NCBI GenBank assembly: GCA_028554645.1
Contig: JAQOOI010000016.1
Location: forward strand, 620,001-684,000
DNA: 64,000 nt
From: Omphalotus guepiniiformis
Lineage: Eukaryota > Basidiomycota > Agaricomycetes > Agaricales > Omphalotaceae
Direction: 5' to 3'
The notes under the pieces are model-generated. The model worked only from the letters and a program-made list of their open reading frames with translations. It searched no databases and was not told where the DNA came from. The first letter of the stretch is position 1. Every line of letters starts with the position of its first letter. The translations under genes and the position numbers were made by a program. Positions 1 through 12,500 of this stretch are shown here, one piece after another.

Positions 1-3000
1 CCTATCTGACTTTGTTTCGAGCCTAGTGATTCTGAACTAATGAACCAGAAATAATGCCATGAACTTTTACGTGACATGACCTAGTACACGCAGACACGGA
101 GACCTTCCGGCGAGCCTGGCTACCCAACATAATTTCTTAGTAAGACTGGCATATCCGACGGAACGAAAAAAGCTCTGGAGACTGGCTGGATACTTAGAAT
201 CGAGCAGGAATCGCCAATGCGACGGTCACAGATATTTCCAGGTATCTCCGTGGAAAGAAGTTTGCCAAAGTATCTTACTCACAGTATAACGCGAAAGGCC
301 AGGATAGGGACGGAAAACGGTTAACAACATACGGCATTGATCCTACACACCGGAGTCATCGTACGTTGCATGTCTTGAAACTTGCGTGAGCCAGCTCGTC
401 AGATGTAGGTCTAGGAGCGAGTCAGGAGAGGTCGGGAGGGAGAGAAATATCATATGTATCCAGAGAGAATGTGCTCCATGTCGTAACCACGACCGACGCC
501 TCCACCATCCCTAAAGTATCGAATATTGAGTACTTCGAAACTCGATCATGGAGACTCCACTTCGTCTCTACTCTATCATATCATATCATCAGCGCTAGAA
601 GTTTCAAATACTGGTTCTTACATGTTCCGGCACTTGTTTTGAAACAATTGGAAGGCCGCGAATATACTGAAGACATGAAAATCCGTAACTATCGTGGGGG
701 CAAATTAGGTGAACAAAGTAATGGTCAACTTCAGGTCAACTTCGAAGAGTCGGACGACAAAGTTTTTGGAAGTCAGAGGCGTTGTGACTGCAGCCGGCCG
801 CGGCGCGAACACGTGCAAGCATTGCGAGCGCTCGCAAAAGCGCCGGCCAGACAACTCTCTCCCTTAACCCTCCCTGAACGTCCCAAGGCAAGACCCTTTC
901 AAACCAAGAAGTGCTTATCACTGAGCTGCCAGATTCAACATTCAAAATGCTCTCTGTCATTGGTCAACGACTCTTCAATGCAAGCTGTTGCTGTCTCACA
1001 GTGTCTGTTGTAATCTTTCGTGGTTTTTCATATCAATGATCATTATCAATTATGCAACTGTTTCTATCATCCAAGGCTGACAAGGAACAAGTTGAAATGT
1101 ACTATCTGCGGGCACTGAAACCACTGGAAACCACTGGACAATCTGGCCGCCAACTTGAATCATTCAAGCAGGACCATTCACTGGCCTCTCAATCACCAAT
1201 ACTCTTGAACTCATTAATCTCCGTCATCGAGCATATTACCTGAATGAACATTCTTGATGACACCCTCATCTCGTTGCCCTGACGTTCGTACGCTGCACTT
1301 CGGGATGTTCGACTGCATCGTTGAACTCGACATGAATCTTGGAAGTGCCGGACAGCCCCTTTAGTGTTTTCTGATACGTGCAGTTACTCTTAGTAGGCTG
1401 CTTGCCTCTTGGTTGACTGGTATGTGTGTTTTTCACGTTCTTGAGACGTAGATCATCTGACAAGGTCAAAGGAAGAAACCGATATTGAGGTATACTGTAC
1501 TATTTGTGCGCACAGAGTTCACCGCACAATCTGGCTGTCATCGCTCTGCCGACTTGATTCGAAAAGGATCCGGATTCATCCACTGGTCTATCAATGTCCA
1601 CCAATCAAAGCCTTTCCTTCTTATCAAAGCTGTCGTTGAACCTGGTTATCTTTATGGCATGAATGAGATAATTCGTTGATGACTATCTCGTCTTCATAGA
1701 AAGGCTCAGACGTTCAAATTTTCGGCGTAAATTTCGTAAGGCTTTACTCTGGTCATGTCTCCGAGTCACCATAACGGCGCCTGCGCAGAATATCCGACTC
1801 CGACATCGAATGATTGCTTGCGTTTTATATGAGCTCTGAAGTTAACTCAGCTAGCACTCCTACCTACTCCTACTTGATCGGTGGGTGAGTGCGTTATTCG
1901 CGTCCTCGGAACCTACATGGACAATCTGATACGAGATAATTATTCTAGCCTGTGTGTTTATGACAATTGACAAGCCAAAGCGTCCGTCATCAAAGACGTG
2001 TGCATTGGAACTCGAAGTCTTTTCGAGCTTTTAATTTCCACCAGTCTTTGGATGATATAGCATCGCCTCGAGTGTCGCTCGTTATGTGCGTTTACACAAG
2101 TCTGGTTCGATGCAGTACATGTACGTAGGCACATCTGCCAAGTCCGAGCATGAATAGGGATGTAAGTGCATATAACGCAATAGCAAAGGCTTGGATCATA
2201 TACCTCGTAATACTCATGGTCGCTCTTATGTAGCTCTAACAGGCACTTGCGCACACACCACAAGTACGGCGCCGGAGCTTCCAGTTGAACTTCCGTTATA
2301 TCGGTTCAAAAGACATCCTCATCTTCGCCGGTTCACCTCGCATCTGCCAAATCCAAGCACGACAAGATATGCCAAGTAAGAAAATCTGCCATTGCTTTCA
2401 TCAAGGCCTCGAGTTGTATCCTTTGTAGCACTACACCGCAGTACAACGCTTCGCCGGAACTTGAACTTTTCGTTATATCCAAGTCGATGCAGAAGGCATG
2501 TTCAATACAGCGACGGAACGTTGGCTCAGAAGATATTCTTCATCCGTTCGCCGATTCTCGATTCGTAAAACACGGAGCTCTGACAATCATTACACAGCGA
2601 GTCCGTAAGTATAACGCTCCGCGGGCCTGCGCCGGAACATGGCTTAAAGTGTCCGTCATATCGGCTCAAGAAGACATGTTCATCTTCGCCGTCTCGCTTC
2701 AGAGGTAGGCCTGGCCTCCCGAACACGCCTTATTGGCACGAAAACGTATGTACTTGTGCGTGGACCACAAGAGACTACATATCGGATATCGATTGCACCT
2801 GACGTCGCCTCGGAAGACTGGTTGGGGTTCGTATGTACATAACAGGATCGACTCGACTCGGACTCAGATCGACTCGGATCGGATTGGATTTTTCTGTCGC
2901 CTGTGGATGTTCTCTTCCGTGCGATGTTTGGGTGTACTGCGCAAGTAGGAGTTAGGAGTGCGTGATGTTCGAGTCCGAGTAGACACAGAGGGTAAGTTTC

Positions 3001-4069
3001 TCAATTCCTGGAGAATATGTAGTACTCATGTCGAATCTGTTTCATCATTTACATCTCGCGACCCACATAAAGGAACTCAAATCCTTTCCCTTGGCTGCTT
3101 CAACGTGAGTATGAGTACGAGTAGACGTAGAGAGAAGTGGTAGTGGAGGTACCATGTCGATTAATATTTGTCGCTTATGCCTCGACTTTCACACAGAACG
3201 AACTTCTTCCACAGAACCCCTTCGATGTACGGATCCTCCTGATCCCAAGTTATATCCCACCTGGGTCCTGCTCGCTTCGAAGGGGTCAATTTCGAGTCAA
3301 GATCACTGGCGTACAACTTCAAGGCAATATCAAGTAGGTCCAACGCAATCGGGATATCGCACGACGTGTATTAAACAACCGTGGCATGAATATGGCTGTA
3401 CCCGCACAACACGAATGCACACGCCTGTAAGCATGTTTCACATGCGATGCGATGCGATGTGTTCTTTTCCTTCGGGTATACGAAAGTGGGAAGAAAACAC
3501 GGAGCCTCGAGGGGTACATGATGTTTAATTCTAATTCCTCGAGTTCGATTCAAGTCGAACTATGACATTGAACGTTGTTTACTCACACCTTCATGACAGG
3601 CTGTTTATGAGTCATTCAGGTCCTCCCGCCTCACACACACACACACTCTTCTGCAGATACGAACCTTTCTGTGGACTTCGACTTAATCTTGTCAGTGGTA
3701 CTCCGAGGTCGTTGCTTCTTCTCTTAGGCAAGCTCTTAGGTCAATATACCTCAACCCATCCGACTACTTTGCAATTTGATCCTCCCGCTTCATTCTCTTT
3801 AGCTCCCTACCCTCATTCATTCAAGGTCTGGGCCCGGTACCTCATCGAAGGGTCCCTCCCACTACTCATCTACATGTTCCCATCTTCTTCTTCCTCATTA
3901 CCAATCAATGTATATCATGATGCATAATTTGAACCACCCATTGTGAGGATCAAGTCTATTCGTGAATCGTCGAGAGTCGAACCTAGGTAAAAGGTACCGC
4001 TTCTTTGAACAAATTTCCCTCAAGTATGTATGACTCCAATTCATTAAAAAGAGTTCTGGCATCGTGATA
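1..4069. other. No recognisable gene
   Basis: I read both strands and found no conserved domain, no convincing exon chain and no RNA gene. The longest open frame (471-1013, +) has a composition unlike the real genes here and overlaps an antisense frame of similar quality. A degenerate repeat lies at 2266-2710 and is listed separately. The stretch is probably intergenic or decayed repeat DNA. Confidence 0.5.
2266..2710 (+). repeat. Degenerate ~180-bp tandem repeat, three units
   Basis: The heptamer CGCCGGA recurs at 2270, 2452 and 2630, so the spacing is 182 and 178 bp. Each time it is followed by related sequence ending in a TTATATC or TCATATCGG core and, in units 1 and 3, by CATCTTCGCCG. 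Units 2 and 3 also share the upstream block GTAYAACGCT. The similarity is patchy, which suggests an old tandem array. No coding function is evident. Confidence 0.45.
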
Positions 4070-4161
4070 TGGGGGTACCGCGGATCGAACGCGGGACCTT
4101 CAGAATGGATCAGGAGAATAGTCGCTTCAGTCTGCTGCTCTCCCAGCTGAGCTATACCCCC
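4070..4161 (-). tRNA. tRNA-Phe (GAA) with a ~19-nt intron
   Basis: The minus strand folds as a tRNA. It has a 7-bp acceptor stem GGGGGTA/TACCCCC with discriminator A, a D-arm GCTC-AGCTGGGA-GAGC, and a T-arm CCGCG-TTCGATC-CGCGG. The anticodon loop reads CTGAAG, giving anticodon GAA, and is interrupted after position 37 by about 19 nt. The intron contains TTC that can pair with the anticodon, as expected for the splicing endonuclease substrate. The anticodon stem is only four clean pairs (CAGA/TCTG) with a G-A mismatch at 27-43, and position 38 appears to be T rather than the usual A. Total length is 92 nt, or 73 without the intron. Isotype is inferred from the anticodon only. Confidence 0.78.
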
Positions 4162-4431
4162 ATGGAAACTTTGTGGTCTTCTTGTCAACGGAATGAGAAA
4201 TGGACAGAAAATTCTGATGAAATACGAAGCCACGACGCGGTGCGCATAATGCGGATGAAGTTATAAAATCAGTTATCGTATCGTCGTACTATGTGTGTAA
4301 GGAAGTAAGGTAATAATATCATATACATGAAAACACTTCGTGTGTTGGTATCAGGTATCGGTACTCACCGTCTTCCTTCTCTCTATAGCGTGACAGGGAG
4401 TAGACTGGGTAGACACTGCACGTCTCGCGTC

Positions 4432-5774
4432 TCACCGCCGCCCCCTCTCTCGCTCCCTCCACTCCTTCCCAATGTCCGCTACGAAATCCCCAACGACATT
4501 CCAGTATCCTCTTTGTGCAGTCGTATCATTATGTATGCGTCGATAGATGGGATGTAGTCAGTGAGAAAGATCAATAAAGACACGGTTTTGAAGAACATAC
4601 TATGTGTGCCAAACTCGAACTCTGCCCACCGTGTCGTTTCATTAGAGTCTTCTATCTTACTTCCTTCTTTCTCTCCCTCCTGAGCTCTCGACGGGCGTGC
4701 TTCAAAGACTTCTCTTAGGAGGTGCATATGTTGCGGGGGGACCTAGATGGGAGGTGGGTACATTAGTGCAAGACAGGACGAAGGTATGAAGGAGGTACGA
4801 ACCAAAGTATCCTTCGCACCACTCAACAACAAAATCTTCATCTCCCTCGGAATACCCTTATACTCCTTCCTCTTCTCCCCATCAACCCTCCCAACACCCC
4901 CACCCATAACCACCTCAACCTTCTCCAAAACTCTCCTAGCTCTTTCCTTCCCTTTCCCCACCGGCCCAACAACCTTCGCCGCGCTCTCCCATTTCTGATG
5001 ACACAAAAACCTAAACGGCGCGAGGTAGGGAAGCACATGCGGTACGAGCATTGGTAGAGAAATGAACGTGTTTTCAAGTATGACCGCGCTGACTTTTTCC
5101 GGGAATCGACTTGCTAGGTCGATAGCTACTGCTCCACCAATACTTTGACCATAAAGCACGACCTGAGTTCCTCTCACTCTCTCATCGCCCCCGCCTAAAA
5201 CCCAATTCAATGCTGCCTCTGCATCTTTCTTGAACCCTTCCTCACTAGGAGCTCCAGTTGACTGTCCATACCCACGATACTCAACCCCTAACACATTACA
5301 CCTCATAACCTGCTGAAACAACATTCCAATAGGAATCCTATTTGCCGCCGTACCACCATTCCCATGGAACATAATGACAGTAGGCCTTGTACGTGCGAAT
5401 TCAGTATCCGACATCACATCTAGGGATATACCGGTGTAACCATCGAGTGCGGTGGGTGGTATGATTGGAATTTGGGAGAATTTAGCTGGGAGGGGTAATT
5501 CTTTTCTCTGAGGAAGGAAATAACATTTTAGGAGTTCTTTGTCTGAGGTTGGGAGGCTTAGGAGGGTGTGGTAGAGGCCATAGGAGGAGGGTGTGTCGTC
5601 ATCGTCAGAGGAGGAAGAAGAAGAGGGAGGTTTGATATATGCGGAAGGGTAGATCAAGAAGTTTTGACCGTAGTAGATTAGACCTGCGCTTAGTGTTCCT
5701 ACTCCTGCCGCTGTTGCAGCCGCCCCTTTGGCGATTGTTGACAATGTCGAGATGGATGGAAGAAAGGTGCTCAT
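4432..5774 (-). CDS. BEM46/ABHD13-type alpha/beta hydrolase
   Basis: The product is a serine hydrolase of the BEM46 family, membrane-anchored proteins with a role in fungal cell polarity; the natural substrate is not settled. Exon 1 starts at ATG 5774 and has a hydrophobic N-terminal anchor with an Ala/Gly-rich run, then the oxyanion motif FHGNGGTAANR, the fold motif EYRGYGQSTG, the nucleophile elbow YGQSIGG and LENTFISLP. A short intron begins after KDTLV. Splicing it joins the Asp loop to RPPQHMHLLREVFE in exon 2 (from about 4745), which then reaches FEFGTH with the catalytic His. A second intron follows, and a last exon encodes GYWNVVGDFVADIGKEW before a TGA at 4432. The exact donor of the second intron is uncertain: the usual NDT after the His is not visible. 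Triad inferred: Ser, Asp (in AKD) and His. Confidence 0.85.
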
Positions 5775-5900
5775 GAATGTCTGAACGTGAGAAAGTTAAG
5801 CAGCGTGCTTACTATAACTAGTATAAAAAATAATTCATATGCATGATACACTCGTCTACAGATACAGAGATTACCGAAAGTACAAAATAAAACTAACACA

Positions 5901-7786
5901 TTACTCCGACGAATTTGTCGAAGGAGGTAATTTGGGGTTGATCAAGACATTGACAAACCCAGCAAAGATTGTAGCACAACCAAGCGCAAGAAAAACACCA
6001 CCAATCCAAGCCCCCTTCATACTAGATATATCTGAAGGCAAGAATTGTATGACATTGTAAGCAACATCTTTACCGCGTCCAAGTGCACTGGAATCGCAAT
6101 AACAGTTATCGAAGAATGCAGTGAATTGGAATAGACATATTGTGAGTATCCATCCCGCATTGATTGCTGCGACAACTTTTCCAAATCGACGTAGGCCAAT
6201 AGATAAAGAAGCCGCTATCCATGCACGGTTGTCGTATCCCAACTTCTCTCGCGAATCGTAGAAAGAGCCAGGAAGGGTAGAGTAGTGGGATAGAATGCTT
6301 GAAACCAATAAAAGTGCCCAAACGATGGTAGATAACGTTGCATATATTAAATACGCCCCCGAACGACACCCTAAACCTAGAGATACACAGTTATTAGAAA
6401 AAAGAACCGATCCCAGACGAATAAAAAAGACATACCAGTCGTAGGCGTCATCCAGACAACAACTATCGCAGAGCCCACCGATCCCCAATTGAGGAACAGA
6501 GCGAATGCCGATGCAACCGCAATTCTACCCCATGCATCCGAGCCCCAACGACTCGGTCTACCCAGAATGAAAAAGTTCGTGCAATAAGCCACCACCTGCT
6601 CAGATGTTCCTTGTCTATTCTCAGGCCGTACTTTCATACCCCGATCACCATGTACCCATTCACAATCATGATCCACAGGTTGAAACAGCCGAGAACGTCT
6701 CGTAGCTTCCTGAAAACGCAAATGTATCTCCTCGACAGCAGCAGTCCAAGAAAAAAGCCGGGCATAGTTGTATACCGGGGCAGAACACCTCTCGTCGGAA
6801 TACAAGGGGTCTTCATCTTGCAGCAAATAGATGGCTCGGAGGTCATTCTTGAGAGATGCACGAGCAGGAGGACCAAATGTTGCGTCAAATGCGACTTCGT
6901 TTGCTCGTCGGACAGCTTCGTGTACGCGTGCGGAGTCGCATTTAGGAGATATCTGTAGCCAAGCTACGACGATGGGTAATAACCATACCCATAAGGAACC
7001 AACTGCTTGACCGTTCACTTCGACCGAGTCGGCGATGTCTGCAGTGAAAGAGTCTATGACAGTGAAGATATACGCGATGAGCACCCATGCGATGGACGAG
7101 GCGGCTGAGAGTGACCACGTATGTGTGTAGTTCAACCACGCAAGTAAATCACTCCACCATTCATCGTTCTGTGGTAAAACCACCAACGAAGCAAGAAGCG
7201 AGCCTTGAGTGTACACACGTAAAGGCACCTGTTGCAAACTACTCAAAACCCTCGTCGCAACACGCGTATTCGGATAAGTCGAACTAGCAAAAAGCCTCGC
7301 AATCCACCGTCCATTAAGCGCAGTCAACCCAACTGAATACGCAGCTAAAGTCGGTGAACCGATAGTAAGAACCACAGCGAGGAAATTATCGAGCTTGTCG
7401 TCTGCTCCGAAGGGAAGTTGGGATAAGAGTGCTAGCCACGGTAATAACCAAGCACTGAATTGATTTGAGAATTGTGACCAACTGAATGATTCTGATCCTC
7501 CACCGCAAAAGTCGACGCAGACGAGGTATTTAATCGCAGTGGCGTTAGCTGCTGGGACTGGGTTCCCGGCGTTGTCTGTCCCGCCGGCTTCGAGACCTAT
7601 GCCGTTGAGACCAGCTTGGAGATTCGATAGGCATTGGGGGAAGTTTGGAGAGGCGGAGGATTGGATTGGTAATGGTGATAGGAAAAGTAGAATGGTGAGG
7701 AAGGGAAATGTTTTGAGAGACACTGCAGAACTAGTTAGCTTGAGGAAACACTAGAAGAAAGACAAAGAATGAAGGGACGTACGCAT
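5901..7786 (-). CDS. Orphan polytopic membrane protein, copy A
   Basis: I recognise no named domain. Exon 1 holds only ATGC (ATG at 7786). A 60-nt intron with a GTACGT donor and CTGCAG acceptor follows, then a long exon (7722-6436), an intron (6435-6377) and a last exon to TAA at 5901. The start is a signal peptide (LTILLFLSPLPIQSSAS). The lumenal head has conserved cysteines (CVDFCGGG), then WLLPWLALLSQLPFGADDK and GSPTLAAYSVGLTALNGRW. About eight hydrophobic segments follow, including SIAWVLIAYIFTVIDSF, GSLWVWLLPIVVAWLQIS and a C-terminal ALGCATIFAGFVNVLINPK. The protein would be about 590 residues. It reads as intact and is closest to copy B at 21.2 kb, which lies in the opposite direction. 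A role at the cell surface or secretory membranes is inference. Confidence 0.75.
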
Positions 7787-9060
7787 TATTTATTGCGATA
7801 GGAATTTGTCAAGACATAAAAGGATTGAAACCTTCTATCCCTCGAATCAATCCTATTTATACCAAACTAAACCACCCTTCACTTCCCCTCCACCTTCGGG
7901 TCCGAGACGGGTGTTATAAGACACTAGTCATAGTCGTAAATGGTGCAAAGGCACAGGCACAGCGGGACTATAGTGTGCATAGAACCGGATTCAGATTCCA
8001 AAATTTCATGTGTCACCACCACCAACCCGTGATTGAACTGGACGTGCGTCGTGAAAGCTGTTGAAGGCCAAGCATAAGCCTTTCCGAAGACCGAAAAAAG
8101 AACAAGGCTACGCACACGCAATATACATAACCCCGATTGCGATTGCGATATCGATTCATAATCCAATGACCTTTTTCGATGCTGTCTTTAGACTAAAGTG
8201 AAATTGGAGTGCGCCACAATCGTGTTTTCCCGAATCAAGGCTACTCGTAGACTCGGAAAAGGTGAAAAAAGCTGTTGTTGGCCCGATAAGAATCATCATG
8301 TCAAGCACTAGTATCCAATGTCAAATAGATGGCATTTTGGCAGGGGTGACCAGTATCCCTCGCAAGTATCTCCAGTTGGCAGTGGTCATGCTTAGGCCAA
8401 GTGCGTATGTAGATATTTCTCCTGTGGCAGAGGCAGTTCATTCGAAGTCCACTTGACAAGATATCAGCGTATAGGGAAACTCACTCACCGCGACCGACTT
8501 TGCCGCGAGGCGTGCTATGTATCAGAATTCAGGAAGAAAGTTTCCATACTCGAAAGGCTTGACGCTCAGGATTTTTTGGAGTCGCAGTAGCAGCCAGATA
8601 AAAATCAGTCCGCAGCAATGGCGGAAAACATGGGAGGAATTCTGGGGGAACTCTGGGAGAACTTGACAATCTAAAACGAAAGTACATCATGCCGCAAAGC
8701 AATTAAATAACTCCAAAAATACTGACCTAGTGTATTGCAACAGAGAGTCGTCAGCTCATTACGCGACGGAGATGGTCTATTTTAGGTAACGGGACCCAAG
8801 ACACTCCTTACAGATAATCATGGTCTTAGATAATAAATTATAATACACTTACAAGTACCTTGCATTGGTTGGGTGTGCATAGGTGTCACTATCGCGGTTG
8901 TGTAAACTTAGGTGTTCCTGAACACGATCCACAAATAAATGAACGTAAACATGTTTCGTGTTAAGTATAGTGATGTATTTAAGTAGCATTTCTCGTAGTA
9001 TGGTAGGTAGGTAGGATAAGATGGCAAGAAAGAGAGCCGCGTTGAGACGGCGTCGAACAA
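7787..9060. other. Intergenic, no gene seen
   Basis: The stretch between copy A and the repeat array below the alpha-kinase gene contains only short open frames, none with recognisable motifs or a plausible exon chain. The first ~100 bp should hold the promoter and leader of copy A. The left end of the putative mobile block, if it has one, should lie here, but no terminal inverted repeat was visible by eye. Confidence 0.4.
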
Positions 9061-9069
9061 CAAATACCC

Positions 9070-9428
9070 CAGCAGTGTTGAAACAGCCTGGGGGATGCAG
9101 CATGGAAAGACTACTAGGAAGGGGTGAAAAAAAACGGAAAAGGAGCGGTAAGTCAGCTGTGTTGAAACAGCAATAAAAGAAAACTAGGAAGGGGCGAAAG
9201 AGAACTATGAATGGAGCGGTAATTTAGCGGTGTTGAAGCAGCAATGGAAGAAAACTTGGAGCATTGAAGATGGAAGTCAGCTGTGTTGAAACAGCACGGA
9301 AAGACAACTAGAAAGGGATGAAAGAAACCAGAAAGGAGTGGTCAGTTAGCTGTGTGGAAGCAGCAACAAAAGAACACCTGTAGTGTTGAAGTTGGAAGTC
9401 AGCTGTGTTGAGACAGCATGGAAACAAA
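9070..9428 (+). repeat. Array of six hairpin-forming repeats
   Basis: A 16-bp imperfect palindrome, GCTGTGTTGAAACAGC (arms GCTGT/ACAGC, loop GTTGAA), recurs at about 9072, 9156, 9227, 9280, 9349 and 9412. Substitutions are often compensated or fall in the loop, for example GCGGTGTTGAAGCAGC. The spacers of 53-84 bp share GAAAACTAGGAAGGGGYGAAAG-like blocks and GGAGCGGTA. The array lies just beyond the stop codon of the alpha-kinase gene on the minus strand, so it would fall in or after its 3' untranslated region. Confidence 0.7.
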
Positions 9429-9555
9429 GTGCGTTGAAGCAACGTCAAGAAAAAGGTAAATATAAGGACAGTAGGGGGTGCAAGAAAGGCGAATGGTAGC
9501 GGATACGGACCGAAGCTGCGCTGAGCTACAAAGCAACGCAAACCTAGTATGCCGA

Positions 9556-12500
9556 TCAATCTTCCTTCGTCAAGTCTACTACCTGATCAAATGTTGACCG
9601 GATTGCGTCCCAGTCTGCATTGAGTTCAAACATCTCGCAATACTTGCCACACACATGCATGAACTCCATCGTCGGGTAACATTCGGGATTGTTACCCTCT
9701 GCAAATACAGTGCCCAGCTCGCTACGGCGAAAAGACGACATCAGGATGGGTATGTGCAGAGATGCAGCAAAAGCACTGACGGATGGGTTATGATTTGAGG
9801 GTCTGTGAGAATGGTATCACCGCCTGACAAGCAATTATCGTCAGCAAAGCCATACAACATGTAGGAGCTAGCTCACCCTGGTAGTCAACTACAAACGCCA
9901 ATTTACCGGTCAAGATGTACTGGAAATGTTGGGTGAAATCGAGGAACGTGCCGATGTCGCTGTACATCTCCGCCAGACGGTCAGATGTACCAACTCGCAC
10001 ATTCGACCCGTATTTGCGGAAGCGTCCATCAACGCGCTCTTCCAAAATGTAATAGTTTCGGTCGCCGCCCTTTCCAACCACCGAATCCCAGGCAAGTGCC
10101 ACGTTGACGAAGTGTGGGGAAGGGATGGTATTCCTGTCAATGCCTTTCTCCTCGCATTTTTTCCCCACGAAGTCATGCACGGCTTCGAGAAGCGCATTCC
10201 CCCACAAAATGCACTGAAGTTCCCGGAGAAGACGGGAGCGTTGCGCATCCCCCATGTATGCAATGCTGCTCAGCGAGTTGTTTGCTCGATAGTAACATTG
10301 TTTCAAGCAGACCTCGTCACTGTGGGTGAAGTATCCTTTAGCGGTGCCGAACTGTGCCTGCTTGAATCCACCACGCCGCATTCCAGCCTCTTTATCCACA
10401 ACAACGCTCACAGGTGAAGGCATGTTTTCGAAGTAGTGGCGCGTGCCTTCGTGTCCCGTGGTTGGCTGCCCTGTCGCGTTTCGCTCGCTGAAGTCTTGGA
10501 GGAGCGTGTGAATGTTCATCTTCTTCAAGCGCAGCGCGAATAGGTCCTTTGTGATGAAGTCTAAGGCACATGATGTTAGAGATTTTCAACCATCAAACAG
10601 CAAAGTCGTACCGAAAGTAGTGCTGCCAGTTGAAGAGTTCGGGACACTCTGGCTCATCAGAGCCCCTCTTAAGACCTGTTGATCCAGCATCTTCACACTT
10701 TGGCCTCGCGAAGAAACACTTGCAGACCTTGAGTTGAACCCACGCGGCTCATTGGTGAAGACATGAGATGTTTTTTGCTGGTTCGTAGACTTTGTGAATG
10801 GGTCCTTCTGACTTATGCCGCCCCGATGCAAGGGCGGTGGAGTTGGGTCCTCATCCAAGGACACTGGAGCTGGCGCTGGGTCCTTCTGATTTGAGGACGC
10901 TGGAGCTGGCGCTGGGTCCTTCTGATTCGAGGACACTGGAGCTGGAGCTGGGTCCTCCTGGTTCGAGGACACTGGAGCTGGCACTGGGTCCTCCTGATGC
11001 GAGGACGCTGGAGCTGGAGCTGGGTCCTCCTGGTTCGAGGACGCTGGAGCTGGCGCTGGGTCCTCCTGATGCGAGGACGCTGGAGCTGGAGCTGGAGCTG
11101 GGTCCTCCTGATGCGAGGACGCTGGAGCTGGGTCCTTCCGACGCCGCTTGGGGCCACCTCTACCAGTAGAAAAATTACCAGCCCTGCGCCTGCCACCCAG
11201 GGACTTATTGGTCGGGGATGCTGGTTCGAACTCCTCAGAGTCACTGGAGACTGCAGCATCCAAATCTTGAGCCCAGGAAAATTGCGTACGGCGCGCACGG
11301 GTCTTCTTGTTTGCCAAACCCTTTGTTGTTCGCTCCGCTTCCTCCAACTCCATCAACTCCTCCGCATATGCCAGATCCTCCTTGTATCTATACAAGCGTT
11401 CCATGTACCTTGGGTCTATCATTAGACTCAAGTCCATCGCGGGTGCAGCTACTTTGAATAATGGCATTTTGTTCCCCGCACCGCTTTTGAAAAAGTGTGC
11501 CTTGACCTGGGGAATCGGCCCCTCTACATCTGGCAACGGCGTCTTTCCCTTGTTGGCGATGTAGACTTTGTCAATAGTGAGAGGCTCGTTGAAGGGTGGG
11601 TTTGTTTTCAATGAGCCCTCCTGAAGTTCACGCTCCCAGGGACTTGCATCACCTGCGATCAGCAAATTGAACGCGACTTCTTTGAGCCTTTGTGTGCTGA
11701 TATGAACATCGACCGTCACAGACCCATGAGCACTCTGACGAATGCAACCCATTAGCCTCGAGCAACATATGAGCAGCTAGAATACTCACCCCGACAACTT
11801 TGGGCGTGGTCTTTCCCGACGGTATATACTTCAAAGCAATGAAAAATTGCGCATTGTGCATAGAGGGACGGAAAGTGCCACGGGCCATATCCCTTTTGTT
11901 CCTTGCTTCGTTCTCGTACTCATCATGAACGGCCTTATACCCGTATGATGAGGGTTTCTGGGATGTGGCAATCCCTGGCTGAGACACTGGGGGCCTCCCA
12001 GGAAGCGAAACATGTGGGCCACTAGAGGCTGCAGGTGGCTGATGGTATGTTGGTTGGAAGCTAGATGCAGGAGCGGCTGGCGGTCCCATGGAGACACGCT
12101 TGACGGGAGGCGCTGAATCCCCTAAAAAACGATCAGAACAAGCGCGTCGCACATGAGTTTTAAATGACATACGACTCCTTTGCGCGTCGATATTCGTGCG
12201 CCGTATGCCCGCTCGATCATCTTCTGACAGCAGAGGAAGAGTGTTTGGAGCAGGTTGTGCACCAGATTGGCTTCCCATAGCTGGCATTCTTGCTGCATCG
12301 GCGTCTACAGTGTTGAGGTCACATATTGTTCAGGACCTGATGCACTAGGCTCTCACCTCTGTTGTGCATATGCCTGGTGCTAGCCTTTGTCTCCCCGTAA
12401 TTCAAGCAGACGTCGCAGACGCGATATTTCTCCCCAGTCCCCCCCGTTTTCCGGACCGCGTGGAAGATGGTATTTGCAGGATAGTGGCGAAGTCCTCGGC

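Noticed and set aside
471..1013. 180-codon plus frame
   Set aside because: No motif, no splice partners, and an equally open antisense frame overlaps it.
9070..9428. Hairpin array as a CRISPR array
   Set aside because: The genome is eukaryotic, spacing is irregular, and the spacers are themselves similar to each other.
10798..11425. Long plus-strand open frames over the alpha-kinase gene
   Set aside because: They run antisense through the 36-bp DPAPAPASS repeat; the openness is a repeat effect, and the minus frame carries the conserved kinase motifs.
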